Shown here: positions 1 to 7,169 of the stretch, one piece after another
How the letters are laid out: each line of letters begins with the position of its first letter
Position numbering within the stretch: the stretch's first letter is position 1
NCBI GenBank assembly: GCA_035291605.1
Contig: DATDRS010000188.1
Coordinates: 1 to 14,824, forward strand
Source: DATDRS01 sp035291605
GTDB lineage: Bacteria; Chloroflexota; Anaerolineae; Anaerolineales; UBA6663
Direction: 5' to 3'
Length of the DNA stretch: 14,824 bases
Translations under genes and position numbers: made by a program
The notes under the pieces: generated by a model
What the model saw: the letters and a program-made list of their open reading frames with translations, nothing else
What the model was told of the DNA's origin: nothing
Databases searched by the model: none

Positions 1-762
1 CTGGAAGAAGGCATGGCCCGCGCGGGCCTCGCCGAAGCCGGCCTGCTCGACGCCAGACGCGACCCCCAATCCCTCGCCGGGTACCTCGAACTGCACATCG
101 AGCAGGGGCCGCGCCTCATACAATCCGCCGTCAAGATCGGCGTGGTCACGGGCATCGTCGGCATCCAGTCGTACCGGCTCGCCTATCACGGCCAGGCCAA
201 CCACGCCGGGACCACGCCGATGGAAACGCGCGTTGACGCCTCGCTCGGCGCGAGCGCGTTCATCCTCACCGCGCGCGAGCTGGTGATGCGCGAATACCCC
301 GGCTGCGTCGTCAACGTGGGACAGATGAGCTTCAAGCCGGGCGCGTTCAACATCATCCCCGGCGCGGCCGAGTTTGCGCTGGAGTTCCGGTCGCCTGAAG
401 TAAAGCAGTTCGCCGACCTGGAGCGCGCCCTGTTGAGCCTCGCCCAATTTATCGCGCGGCAATACCGGCTTGAGTTGACGCTGGAACCGGCAGGCGCGTG
501 CACGCCCGCGCCGATGAGTCTGACAACGCGCGCAGCCATCGCCGCCGCCGCCGAGTCGCTGGGCCTCTCCCACATAGCGATACCGTCGGGTGCCGGGCAC
601 GACGCGCAATCGCTCGCCCCTCTCACCGACGCCGGCATGATCTTCGTCCCCTCGCGCGACGGCGTCAGCCATTCGCCGCTCGAATTTACGGAGTGGGAGG
701 ATTGTGTCAACGGGGCGAACGTATTATTGAGGGCGGCGTTGAAAATGGCGGAAAGCGGCTGA
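1..762 (+). CDS. M20 family amidohydrolase, N-carbamoyl-L-amino-acid hydrolase/allantoate amidohydrolase type (5' partial)
   Basis: This is the C-terminal 253 residues of a binuclear metal-dependent amidase that hydrolyses N-carbamoyl or ureido groups in the cytoplasm. The frame is open to the left window edge. Family members run to about 410 residues, so the first metal ligands lie outside the window. Visible motifs, numbered from the first codon, are HIEQG at 32-36 with the catalytic or metal-binding Glu34, the dimerisation-domain signature NHAGTTPM around His68, SGAGHDA with metal-ligand His200, and GVSHSP with His224. Family membership is clear from these motifs. The substrate (carbamoyl amino acid, allantoate, ureidoglycolate or beta-ureidopropionate) cannot be decided. 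It ends 12-48 bases before another amidohydrolase, so the two are probably co-transcribed. Confidence 0.9.
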   Translation: MEEGMARAGLAEAGLLDARRDPQSLAGYLELHIEQGPRLIQSAVKIGVVTGIVGIQSYRLAYHGQANHAGTTPMETRVDASLGASAFILTARELVMREYPGCVVNVGQMSFKPGAFNIIPGAAEFALEFRSPEVKQFADLERALLSLAQFIARQYRLELTLEPAGACTPAPMSLTTRAAIAAAAESLGLSHIAIPSGAGHDAQSLAPLTDAGMIFVPSRDGVSHSPLEFTEWEDCVNGANVLLRAALKMAESG

Positions 763-774
763 CGACCGGCCTCT

Positions 775-1836
775 ATGGTTCCAACCTTCCCAGGGATCAT
801 CCGGCGCCTCATGCTGCTCTCCGATTACCGCCCTCACTCCAGACTCGTCGCCCAAACCACCGACGTCGTCAAACCGCGCTTTCCGGTGGTTGACGCGCAC
901 AATCACCTGGGCAAACTGTTCGGCGGCGGATGGGACACTCGCCCCCTCCCGGAACTGCTCGCCGTGCTCGACGAAGCCGCCGTGCGCCTGTACGTTGACC
1001 TCGACGGCGGCTGGGGCGAGGACGTCCTGCACCAGCACCTCGACCACTTCAAAGCCGCCGCGCCCGAGCGCTTCCGCATTTTCGGCGGCGTGGACTGGCG
1101 CCAGTGGCCGGAGCGGGGCGACCGCTTTGGGGAATGGGCCGCCGCCCGCTTACGCGCCCAGGCCGCGCGCGGCGCCGAGGGGCTTAAAATCTGGAAACCC
1201 TTTGGCCTGCACGTGCGCGATCAGCACGGCGCGCTGGCGGCGGTGGACGACGCGCGCCTTGACCCCCTGTGGGCAGCCGCCGGGGAACTGAAGCTGCCCG
1301 TCATGATTCACGTCGCCGACCCGGCAGCCTTTTTCGACCCGCTCGACGTCCACAACGAACGCTGGGAAGAACTGCACGCCCATCCCGATTGGCATTTCCC
1401 CAGCCCGCCGTTTCCATCTTTCATGTCCATCGTGAACGGGTTGGCGAACCTGGTCGCCCGTCACCCGCAGACGACGTTCATCGGCGCGCACGTGGGCTGC
1501 TACGCCGAAAACTTGGGCTGGGTCGGCGGCCTGCTGGAGCGCTGCCCGAACTTCTATGTGGACATCAGCGCGCGCCTCGGCGAGCTGGGGCGGCAGCCAT
1601 ATACCGCCCGCCGCTTCTTCCTCCAATACGCCGACCGTATCCTGTTCGGCGTAGACTCCAGCCCGAACGTCAACACCTACCGCCGCTACTACCGCTTCCT
1701 CGAGACCGACGACGAGTACTTCAATTACAGCGGGCAGGAGATTCCCAGCCAGGGGCGGTGGCAGATCTACGGCCTGTATCTGCCGGATGATGTTTTGGAG
1801 AAAGTCTACTATCGCAACGCGGAGCGCATCCTATGA
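775..1836 (+). CDS. Amidohydrolase-superfamily TIM-barrel metal-dependent hydrolase
   Basis: This is a 353-residue protein of the amidohydrolase_2 type (hydrolases and decarboxylases). All expected metal-centre residues can be seen, numbered from the 775 start: the strand-1 HxH motif in VDAHNH (His42, His44), Lys138 in LKIWKP, His179 in MIHVADP, His239 in GAHVG and the distal Asp294 in FGVDSS. It is therefore probably an active enzyme, but its substrate is unknown. The start is uncertain. The ATG at 775 lacks a ribosome site, and an in-frame ATG at 811 has only a weak, distant purine stretch (AGGGA near 792). Either leaves the catalytic domain intact. The stop overlaps the start of the glycosidase gene in an ATGA, which indicates translational coupling. 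Confidence 0.85.
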   Translation: MVPTFPGIIRRLMLLSDYRPHSRLVAQTTDVVKPRFPVVDAHNHLGKLFGGGWDTRPLPELLAVLDEAAVRLYVDLDGGWGEDVLHQHLDHFKAAAPERFRIFGGVDWRQWPERGDRFGEWAAARLRAQAARGAEGLKIWKPFGLHVRDQHGALAAVDDARLDPLWAAAGELKLPVMIHVADPAAFFDPLDVHNERWEELHAHPDWHFPSPPFPSFMSIVNGLANLVARHPQTTFIGAHVGCYAENLGWVGGLLERCPNFYVDISARLGELGRQPYTARRFFLQYADRILFGVDSSPNVNTYRRYYRFLETDDEYFNYSGQEIPSQGRWQIYGLYLPDDVLEKVYYRNAERIL

Positions 1837-3122
1837 CCAAAATCACTTTCCTCGGGGCGGGCAGCGTGGTCTTCACCAAAAACCTGCTCGGCGACATCCT
1901 CTCGTTCCCGGAGCTGCGAGACAGCGTTATCAGTCTGCACGACATTGACGCGGCGCGGCTCGAAACGGCCGAGAGGATGGCGCGCTGGACGGCGAAAGCG
2001 CTCGGGGCCGCGCCGGCCATCGAGGCCCATCTCGACCGCCGCCAGGCGCTCGACGGCGCAGGATACGTCATCAACATGATCCAGGTGGGCGGCCACCCGG
2101 CCACGCTCGTTGACTTCGACATCCCCCGCAAATACGGCCTCAAGCAGACCATCGCCGACTCGCACGGCGTCGGCGGCCTCTTCCGCGCCCTGCGGACGAT
2201 CCCGGTGATGCGGGACATCGCCCGCGACATGGAGGCCGTCTGCCCCGGCGCGATCATGCTCAATTACACCAACCCCATGTCCATGCTGTGCTGGGCGTGG
2301 TTCGCTTCGACGCGCCTCCCCATCGTCGGCCTGTGCCACAGCGTGCAGGGGACCACGCAGCAGATTTCGGCCTACGCGGGCGTGCCTTACGACGAGGTGA
2401 CTTACCTGGGCGCGGGCATCAACCACGTGGCGTGGATTTTGCGCTTTGAGCACAACGGGCAGGATGCTTATCCTCTTCTCCGGCGCGCGCTCGAAGAAGG
2501 CCGCATTCCCCGGGACGACCTCGTGCGCGCCGAGCTCTTCCGCCGCCTCGGCTATTACGTCACCGAGTCGTCCGAGCACAACGCCGAGTACAACGCGCAC
2601 TTCATCCCGCACGCCGGGCAGATCGAGAAGTTCAACATCCCGATTGACGAATACCTCCGGCGCAGCGCAGAGAACTTGAAGGAGTTCGAGGCGACGCGCG
2701 CCAAACTCCAGCGCGGCGAGTCATTCAAGATCGAGCGGAGCGCCGAATATGCCTCGCTCATCATTCACTCGATGGAAACCCATCAGCCGCGCGTGATCTA
2801 CGGCAACGTGCGGAACGACCAACTGATTGACAACCTGCCCGCCGGCTGCTGCGTGGAAGTGCCCTGCCTCGTGGACCGCAACGGGATTCAGCCCACGCAC
2901 GTGGGGCCGCTCCCCCCGCAGCTGGCGGCGATGGACCGCCTGCACGTCGCCGTGCAGGAGCTCACCGTGCGCGCGGCGCTGGAGGGCAAACGCGAACACG
3001 TCTACCACGCCGCCATGCTCGACCCGCTCGTCGCCGCGACCATGCCGCTCGACTGCATCTGGGCGATGGTGGACGAGCTGATGGCGGCGCATGGAGATGC
3101 CTTGCCGGAGTGGCCGAGATAG
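1833..3122 (+). CDS. Glycoside hydrolase family 4 (alpha-galactosidase/alpha-glucosidase-like, NAD- and Mn-dependent)
   Basis: This 429-residue protein has the GH4 architecture. These cytoplasmic enzymes cleave glycosides by an oxidation-elimination mechanism using NAD and a divalent metal. The Rossmann signature GAGSVVFT lies at residues 8-15. The substrate and cofactor segment LNYTNPMS spans about 143-150. The two conserved metal ligands are visible as Cys168 in GLCHSVQG and His198 in GINHVAW. The length fits the family, where 430-480 is usual. Overall wording is closest to the alpha-galactosidase (MelA/AglA-like) branch, but GH4 specificity cannot be fixed by eye; glucosidase, glucuronidase or phospho-glycosidase activity remains possible. 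The start codon overlaps the preceding stop by four bases. No sugar transporter sits beside it; the ABC genes downstream are of the polyamine type. Confidence 0.9.
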   Translation: MTKITFLGAGSVVFTKNLLGDILSFPELRDSVISLHDIDAARLETAERMARWTAKALGAAPAIEAHLDRRQALDGAGYVINMIQVGGHPATLVDFDIPRKYGLKQTIADSHGVGGLFRALRTIPVMRDIARDMEAVCPGAIMLNYTNPMSMLCWAWFASTRLPIVGLCHSVQGTTQQISAYAGVPYDEVTYLGAGINHVAWILRFEHNGQDAYPLLRRALEEGRIPRDDLVRAELFRRLGYYVTESSEHNAEYNAHFIPHAGQIEKFNIPIDEYLRRSAENLKEFEATRAKLQRGESFKIERSAEYASLIIHSMETHQPRVIYGNVRNDQLIDNLPAGCCVEVPCLVDRNGIQPTHVGPLPPQLAAMDRLHVAVQELTVRAALEGKREHVYHAAMLDPLVAATMPLDCIWAMVDELMAAHGDALPEWPR

Positions 3123-3187
3123 CAGGCAGAAGGCAGCCAGCAGAAAGCAGTTACCCATTGCCTGCTACCCACCGCTCACTGCTTTCT
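3121..3187. repeat. Intergenic repeat with two interleaved inverted pairs
   Basis: The 75-base gap between the glycosidase and the metallo-hydrolase is nearly filled by two perfect inverted pairs. AGCAGGCA (3121-3128) pairs with TGCCTGCT (3159-3166), and AGAAAGCAGT (3142-3151) pairs with ACTGCTTTCT (3178-3187). Because they alternate (A-B-A'-B') they cannot both form as nested hairpins, only as alternatives or as a pseudoknot. The first arm begins inside the stop codon. No run of T follows, so an ordinary terminator is not supported. It looks like a degenerate member of a dispersed intergenic repeat. Confidence 0.6.
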
Positions 3188-3197
3188 CCCAAAAGAC

Positions 3198-3830
3198 ATG
3201 ACTATCCATATCCTTCAACTGCCTCTCGGCCCCCTCCAGACCAATTGCTTCATCGTCGGCGACGACGAGACGAAATCCGCGGTGGTGATTGACCCTGGCG
3301 GGGACGCGCCCCATGTGCTCGCCGCGCTTGACCGGCGTGGCTGGCAGTTGAAATACATCTTGCTCACGCACGCGCACTTCGACCACGTCGGCGCGGTCGC
3401 GGATTTGATTGACGCGACCCGCGCGCCGCTGGCAATCCACCCGCTGGAGTTGCCGCTCCTGCGCCACGGCGGCGGCGCACAGGAATTTGGCTTTCACCTC
3501 CGCCCCTGCCCCGAGCCGGACGTGCTGCTGCAAGAGGGGCAGGTCGTCGAAGTCGGGGGGTTGCGCTTCCAGGTGCTGTTCACGCCAGGGCACACGGTAG
3601 GGCATGTGGCTTTCTACGCAGCGCAAGCCAAAGCCGTTTTCAGCGGCGACGTGCTGTTTCAGGACGGCATCGGGCGCACGGATTTCCCCGGCGGGAGTTA
3701 CGAGACGCTCATGCGCAGCATCCGCGAGGCGCTCTTCGCCCTCCCCGACGAGACAGCCGTCTGCCCAGGACACGGCCCGGTTACTACCATCGGCCGGGAA
3801 CGCGCCGAGAATCCGTTTCTGGCGGATTGA
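3198..3830 (+). CDS. Metallo-beta-lactamase-fold hydrolase, glyoxalase II-like
   Basis: This is a 210-residue cytoplasmic MBL-fold hydrolase of the small GloB-like group, which hydrolyses thioesters or related compounds. The complete dinuclear metal site can be read: the THAHFDH motif (His58, His60, Asp62, His63), His132 in TPGHTVGH, bridging Asp151 in FSGDVLF and His192 in CPGHGP. The GRTDFPGG segment after the Asp is typical of this subgroup. It lacks the C-terminal glutathione-binding domain of classical glyoxalase II, so its thiol partner is uncertain. The ATG at 3198 is the first in frame and gives a domain beginning where the family usually begins. Only a weak purine stretch (AAAAGA) precedes it. 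It stands apart from the upstream operon behind a repeat. Confidence 0.9.
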   Translation: MTIHILQLPLGPLQTNCFIVGDDETKSAVVIDPGGDAPHVLAALDRRGWQLKYILLTHAHFDHVGAVADLIDATRAPLAIHPLELPLLRHGGGAQEFGFHLRPCPEPDVLLQEGQVVEVGGLRFQVLFTPGHTVGHVAFYAAQAKAVFSGDVLFQDGIGRTDFPGGSYETLMRSIREALFALPDETAVCPGHGPVTTIGRERAENPFLAD

Positions 3831-3939
3831 CGACCTTCGTACACGGATGGCGCGGGTGAGGCGGATTTCGCGGATCACGCCCCACTCCTCTTCCCGAGCG
3901 GCTGCAGCCTCTGCTCTATCCTGCCAAGTTAACTCCAAA

Positions 3940-3967
3940 TTGACTGATTTTAGTTTCGGTATATAGT
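3940..3967 (+). promoter_or_regulatory. Sigma70-like promoter candidate for the ABC importer genes
   Basis: TTGACT (3940-3945) and TATAGT (3962-3967) are separated by 16 bases inside an AT-rich patch of a GC-rich sequence. Each hexamer is one base off the consensus. Transcription would start near 3974, giving a leader of about 205 bases that includes the inverted repeat at 3982-4053. The prediction is by eye only. Confidence 0.45.
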
Positions 3968-3981
3968 AGTGTTCCAGCGCG

Positions 3982-4053
3982 TTGCCACCCTGAGTGAAGC
4001 GTAGGGTCTTCCAGCCCGAAATAGGGGAGGTTTCGCTTTGCTCAGCGTGACAA
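3982..4053. repeat. Dispersed inverted repeat of the CCTGAGYGAAGCG type, imperfect copy
   Basis: Two 20-base arms (3982-4001 and 4034-4053) pair at 16 of 20 positions around a 32-base centre. The left arm carries CCCTGAGTGAAGCG, and the right arm carries CGCTTTGCTCAGCGTGAC. This layout matches a widespread bacterial intergenic repeat whose false translations read like CHAEQSE. A perfect relative sharing the CTGAGCGAAGCG core lies at 8190-8237. It sits in the probable leader RNA of the binding-protein gene, where it could fold as a stem. Confidence 0.65.
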
Positions 4054-4081
4054 ACTGAGGAGTTATGCCTTATACAACTCC

Positions 4082-4092
4082 TAAGGAGGTGA
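4082..4092 (+). promoter_or_regulatory. Orphan perfect Shine-Dalgarno sequence
   Basis: TAAGGAGGTGA is an 11-base exact complement of the usual 3' end of bacterial 16S rRNA. No ATG, GTG or TTG stands at normal spacing downstream. The first ATG in reach, at 4111, is about 18 bases away. A CTG at 4098 would open only an 11-codon frame. The real start of the next gene, at 4180, has its own site. Confidence 0.5.
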
Positions 4093-4163
4093 AATCGCTG
4101 AACAGTTCTGATGCTATTTCCCCCTGCTCTTGAACGATGCTCAACCTCGTTTCGCGATTCCAT

Positions 4164-4173
4164 AAAGGAGGAG
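4164..4173 (+). promoter_or_regulatory. Ribosome binding site that fixes the start of the binding-protein gene
   Basis: AAAGGAGGAG lies just upstream of the ATG at 4180. This favours 4180 over the upstream in-frame ATG at 4111, which would add 23 non-hydrophobic residues ahead of the lipoprotein signal. Confidence 0.8.
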
Positions 4174-4179
4174 ACCGCT

Positions 4180-5295
4180 ATGAATCGCATCCGACGTTTC
4201 TTTTCTCCGCTCTTCGGGAGCCTGCTCGTCGCTGCTCTCCTGGTTTCGGCCTGCGGCGGCGCAGTGACCACGCCTGCTCCAACCGCCGCACCGCCGACTC
4301 AACCCCCGCCTGCTGAAGTGACCGGGAGCCTCACCGTGTTGGACTGGGCCGGCTACGATCAGCCCGATTTCTGGGTAGACTTCCAAAACGCCTACCCCAA
4401 AGTCACCGTGAACTTCGAGATCGGCGCTTCGGATGCCGACATCTATTCCAAGATGAAGGCTGGGGACCAGGCCGACGTCTTCCACCCCTACACCGGCTGG
4501 CTCCAGTTCTACGTGGACGAAGGCTTGGTCGAGGAAATTGACACCAGCCAACTGACGAACTGGGACAAAGTCCCCGATTCCTTCAAACAGATCGGCCAGA
4601 TCAACGGCAAGCAATACTTCCTCCCGTGGGATTGGGGGTTCACCTCCGTCCTCTACCGCACGGACAAGATTCCAGAGGGCGTGGACTCGTGGGCCGCGCT
4701 GCTGGATCCGAAATACGAGGGCCACGTGTCCATGTGGGACGACGGCCCCGGCGCAGTCACCATCTCGTCCTATATTCATGGCTGGGACGAGACGCAGGTC
4801 ACCGCCGACCAACTGCAGACCATCAAGGAGGAGTGGATCCAACAGCGCGACGTGAACCTGTTTTACTGGGCCGGCGAGCCGGAACTCGCGGAGGGGATGA
4901 AGTCCGGCGACGTGTGGGTGGCCTACGCGTGGCAGGGCGCGTATGCGCTGCTGTTGGGCGAGGGCGTGCCCGTCGCCTACGCCAACCCTAAGGAAGGCCG
5001 CAACTCGTGGGTCGGCGTCTACGGCATCCGCAAGGGCACGGAGAACTACGATCTGGCGCTGAAGTTCCTCGACGCCAAACTCGGCCAGGCGACCGGCAAT
5101 AACGTCGTCAACCTGTTTTACTACGGCCACTCCAATCAGGAGGTGATGAACGGGATCACCGACGAAACGCTGAAGCAGGCGTTCTCGATTGACGACCCCA
5201 ACATTTTACAGAAGACGAACTTCACCCCCAACCTGACCGCTGAACAGCGCGATGCGTGGACGGCGATGTGGGCGGAGGTGAAGGCCGCTCCGTAA
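4180..5295 (+). CDS. ABC transporter substrate-binding lipoprotein, spermidine/putrescine (PotD/PotF) type
   Basis: This is a 371-residue extracytoplasmic binding protein. Residues 1-25 form a lipoprotein signal: basic MNRIRR, a hydrophobic stretch and the lipobox LVSA|C with acylated Cys25. A Thr/Pro/Ala-rich spacer follows, and the domain starts with SLTVLDWAGYDQPDFW. Typical PotD-like features are the early WxxY strand, the LPWDWGFTSVLYRTDKI hinge segment at about 147-163 and the late WVGVYGIRKGTEN segment. Polyamine specificity is inferred from the family and from the paired PotB/PotC-like permeases; other cationic or small organic ligands are possible. It precedes the two permease genes in the same direction, separated from them by a strong inverted repeat that may lower downstream expression relative to this gene. 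Confidence 0.88.
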   Translation: MNRIRRFFSPLFGSLLVAALLVSACGGAVTTPAPTAAPPTQPPPAEVTGSLTVLDWAGYDQPDFWVDFQNAYPKVTVNFEIGASDADIYSKMKAGDQADVFHPYTGWLQFYVDEGLVEEIDTSQLTNWDKVPDSFKQIGQINGKQYFLPWDWGFTSVLYRTDKIPEGVDSWAALLDPKYEGHVSMWDDGPGAVTISSYIHGWDETQVTADQLQTIKEEWIQQRDVNLFYWAGEPELAEGMKSGDVWVAYAWQGAYALLLGEGVPVAYANPKEGRNSWVGVYGIRKGTENYDLALKFLDAKLGQATGNNVVNLFYYGHSNQEVMNGITDETLKQAFSIDDPNILQKTNFTPNLTAEQRDAWTAMWAEVKAAP

Positions 5296-5381
5296 CCTCA
5301 CCCTCTCCCCGGCGCTGCGCGCCACCCCTCCCCCTCTCCTGAGCCTCTGGCTCAGAGAGGGGGGACGGGGTAGGGGTGAGG
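5296..5381. repeat. Large GC-rich inverted repeat between binding protein and permease
   Basis: This 86-base element begins right after the stop codon. Outer arms (5296-5310 and 5367-5381; CCTCACCC...GGGTGAGG) match at 12 of 15 positions. Inner arms (5330-5345 and 5349-5364) match except for one missing base around a TCT loop. A third small hairpin, GGCGC-TGC-GCGCC, sits at 5311-5323. This C-rich text is a familiar dispersed intergenic repeat type. Its final GTGAGG lies 9 bases before the ATG at 5391 and may serve as the permease ribosome site, so folding would hide it. No T-run follows, so full termination is not predicted. Confidence 0.75.
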
Positions 5382-5390
5382 TTCCTCGCC

Positions 5391-6248
5391 ATGCTTGACC
5401 GCCGCCTCACCTTCTGGTTTCTCCTGCTCCCGCCGTTGTTCTGGCTGGGCGCTTTCTTCCTCGTCCCACTGGCGCTCATGGCGGCCTTCAGCTTTCGCGC
5501 CGACATGCGCGGCGCAGTGCTCCAGTGGCAGCCTCCCACGCTCCAGCAATATACGGGCGTGTTCGCCACGACCAGTTATCTGCGACTATTGCGCGATTCA
5601 GCCTTCATGGCGCTGGTCATCGGCGTCGGCGCGACGGCGCTGGCTTATCCCATCGCCTACTTCCTCGCCTTTCGGGCCAGGCGTCGCGCGGGCTTCTATC
5701 TCGTCTTGCTCCTGGTCCCATTCTGGACGAGTTACCTGCTGCGCGTCATGGCCTGGAAGTTCATGCTCGGCTCTGACGGCGTGATCAATTCCTTCCTGCT
5801 CTTTACCGGCCTGATCAAGGAACCGCTAAGCGCCCTGCTCTACAATCGCAACGCCGTCGTCATCACCCTCATCTATGTCTGGGTGCCGTTCGTGGCTCTG
5901 CCCATCCTCGCCGCTTTGCAGCGCATTGATCTCTCGCTCTTCGAGGCTGCCGCCGATTTGGGCGCAACGCCTTTCCACCGCTTCTGGCGCGTGACGTTTC
6001 CCCTCAGCCTGCCGGGCGTCTTCGCCGCGTTTTTCATGGTCTTCATCCCGACGGTGGGCGAGTACGTCACCCCGCTGCTGGTGGGCGGCAGCCGCGGGAA
6101 CATGTACGGCAACATCATTCAGGACTTCTTCACCAAAGCCGCCAACTGGCCGTTCGGCTCTGCGCTGGCGATGATTATGCTGGCGACCACGCTGGCGCTC
6201 GTCGCCGTGGCCGTGCGCCTCGTGGACTTGCGAAGACTGGTTGAATAA
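5391..6248 (+). CDS. ABC transporter permease, PotB-like
   Basis: This is a 285-residue inner-membrane permease of the polyamine/2-aminoethylphosphonate class. It has about six hydrophobic segments, beginning with FWFLLLPPLFWLGAFFLVPLA. The cytoplasmic EAA loop that docks the ATPase reads EAAADLGATPFHRFWRV from residue 185 and is followed by the expected TFPLSLPG. The segment TVGEYVTPLLVGG is characteristic of PotB-like proteins. I prefer the ATG at 5391. A GTG at 5376 is in frame but lies inside the repeat, and GTGAGG (5376-5381) then acts as a ribosome site with good spacing. It pairs with the next permease. The required ATP-binding subunit is not in the window. Confidence 0.9.
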   Translation: MLDRRLTFWFLLLPPLFWLGAFFLVPLALMAAFSFRADMRGAVLQWQPPTLQQYTGVFATTSYLRLLRDSAFMALVIGVGATALAYPIAYFLAFRARRRAGFYLVLLLVPFWTSYLLRVMAWKFMLGSDGVINSFLLFTGLIKEPLSALLYNRNAVVITLIYVWVPFVALPILAALQRIDLSLFEAAADLGATPFHRFWRVTFPLSLPGVFAAFFMVFIPTVGEYVTPLLVGGSRGNMYGNIIQDFFTKAANWPFGSALAMIMLATTLALVAVAVRLVDLRRLVE

Positions 6249-6335
6249 AGGACGCACGGCCTCGATTCCCTGCCGTGAAGCCGGCTGAGTCCCGTCCCCG
6301 ATTTCTCCACGCCGCTGTGGTCTGTAGTCAATCGC

Positions 6336-7115
6336 ATGAATCTTCAGCGCTTGCCGCCGTTCATCACCGTTTACTATTTCGGCCTCATCGCTCTGCTCTA
6401 CCTGCCCATCGCCATTCTGTTCCTGTTCTCCGTCAACGCCAACACATCGCTTTCCTTCCCCCTGCGGGGGCTGACGTTGAGTTGGTATCAGAAGCTTTTC
6501 GAGACGGAGGCCGTCCTGCGCGCGGCGCGCAACAGCCTGATCGTGGCGGCAGGGAGCAGCTTCGCCGCGACGCTGTTGGGGACGATGCTGGCGCTGCTCG
6601 CCGCGCGCTACGAGTTTCGGAGCAAGGGCCTGCTCATCACCCTGGCCGTGCTGCCCCTCATCGTCCCTTTCATCGTGCTGGGGGTGGCGCTGCTGCTGCT
6701 GTTCTCGGCTTTTCACATTGACCGGTCGTTGTGGACCGTCGGCGCTGCCCACACGGTCGTCGCCCTGCCGTACGTCCTGCTCATCGTCGTCGCGCGGTTG
6801 GCCGGGTTTGACCCCCATCTCGAAGAGGCGGCCATGGACCTGGGCGCGAACTATCCCACCACCCTGCGCCGCATCGTCGTCCCGATTATCTTCCCGGCGA
6901 TGGTCTCGGCCTGGCTCACTGCGTTCACCGTTTCCTTCGACGAGTTTGCGCTGGCGCTGTTCCTGGCAGGGACGGAGCCGACGTTCCCGGTCTATCTCTT
7001 CAGCCAGCTGCGCTTCGCCAACCGCCTGCCGATCATGATTGCGCTGGCGGTGTTGCTGATGATCGGCACGCTGACATTGGTGTTCGTCGCCGAGCGGATC
7101 CGGCGTTCGGAATAA
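6336..7115 (+). CDS. ABC transporter permease, PotC-like
   Basis: This is a 259-residue second permease of the same importer, with about six membrane segments starting with ITVYYFGLIALLYLPIAILF. The EAA loop reads EEAAMDLGANYPTTLRRIVVP from residue 163. The later segment SFDEFALALFLAG corresponds to the conserved PotC region. It follows the PotB-like gene after an 87-base gap in which I see no distinct signal. No good Shine-Dalgarno precedes the ATG at 6336. The stop at 7113-7115 lies in the same frame as the next gene, with no other stop in between. Together with the preceding permease it would form the membrane channel for the lipoprotein-delivered ligand. Confidence 0.9.
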   Translation: MNLQRLPPFITVYYFGLIALLYLPIAILFLFSVNANTSLSFPLRGLTLSWYQKLFETEAVLRAARNSLIVAAGSSFAATLLGTMLALLAARYEFRSKGLLITLAVLPLIVPFIVLGVALLLLFSAFHIDRSLWTVGAAHTVVALPYVLLIVVARLAGFDPHLEEAAMDLGANYPTTLRRIVVPIIFPAMVSAWLTAFTVSFDEFALALFLAGTEPTFPVYLFSQLRFANRLPIMIALAVLLMIGTLTLVFVAERIRRSE

Positions 7116-7169
7116 ATCTCACCGCGCAGAGCGCGCGGGTCACGAAGGGCTTGCTGTAGATCTTGGGAA

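Larger units (their letters stand above)
3831..4179. other. 349-base intergenic leader of the ABC importer locus
   Basis: No gene is supported here. The stretch is less GC-rich than its neighbours between about 3925 and 4095. It holds a sigma70-like promoter candidate, a dispersed inverted repeat, an orphan perfect Shine-Dalgarno sequence and the ribosome site of the binding-protein gene, each listed separately. The first 100 bases (3831-3930) show nothing I recognise beyond a pyrimidine-rich, low-information text. Confidence 0.6.

Noticed and set aside
3121..3187. CRISPR-like repeat structure
   Set aside because: Only two short inverted pairs, no regular direct repeats or spacers, and no cas genes anywhere in the window.
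3831..3930. Possible eroded gene remnant upstream of the importer promoter
   Set aside because: Neither strand gives a recognisable motif, and the stretch is short.
4111..4179. Upstream ATG extending the binding protein by 23 residues
   Set aside because: The extension is not hydrophobic, would bury the lipoprotein signal, and the ATG at 4180 has a strong, well-placed ribosome site.
3165..4271. 368-codon minus-strand open frame across the MBL gene and the leader
   Set aside because: It runs antisense to an unmistakable MBL-fold gene and through a dispersed repeat whose translation (CHAEQSE) is a known artefact.
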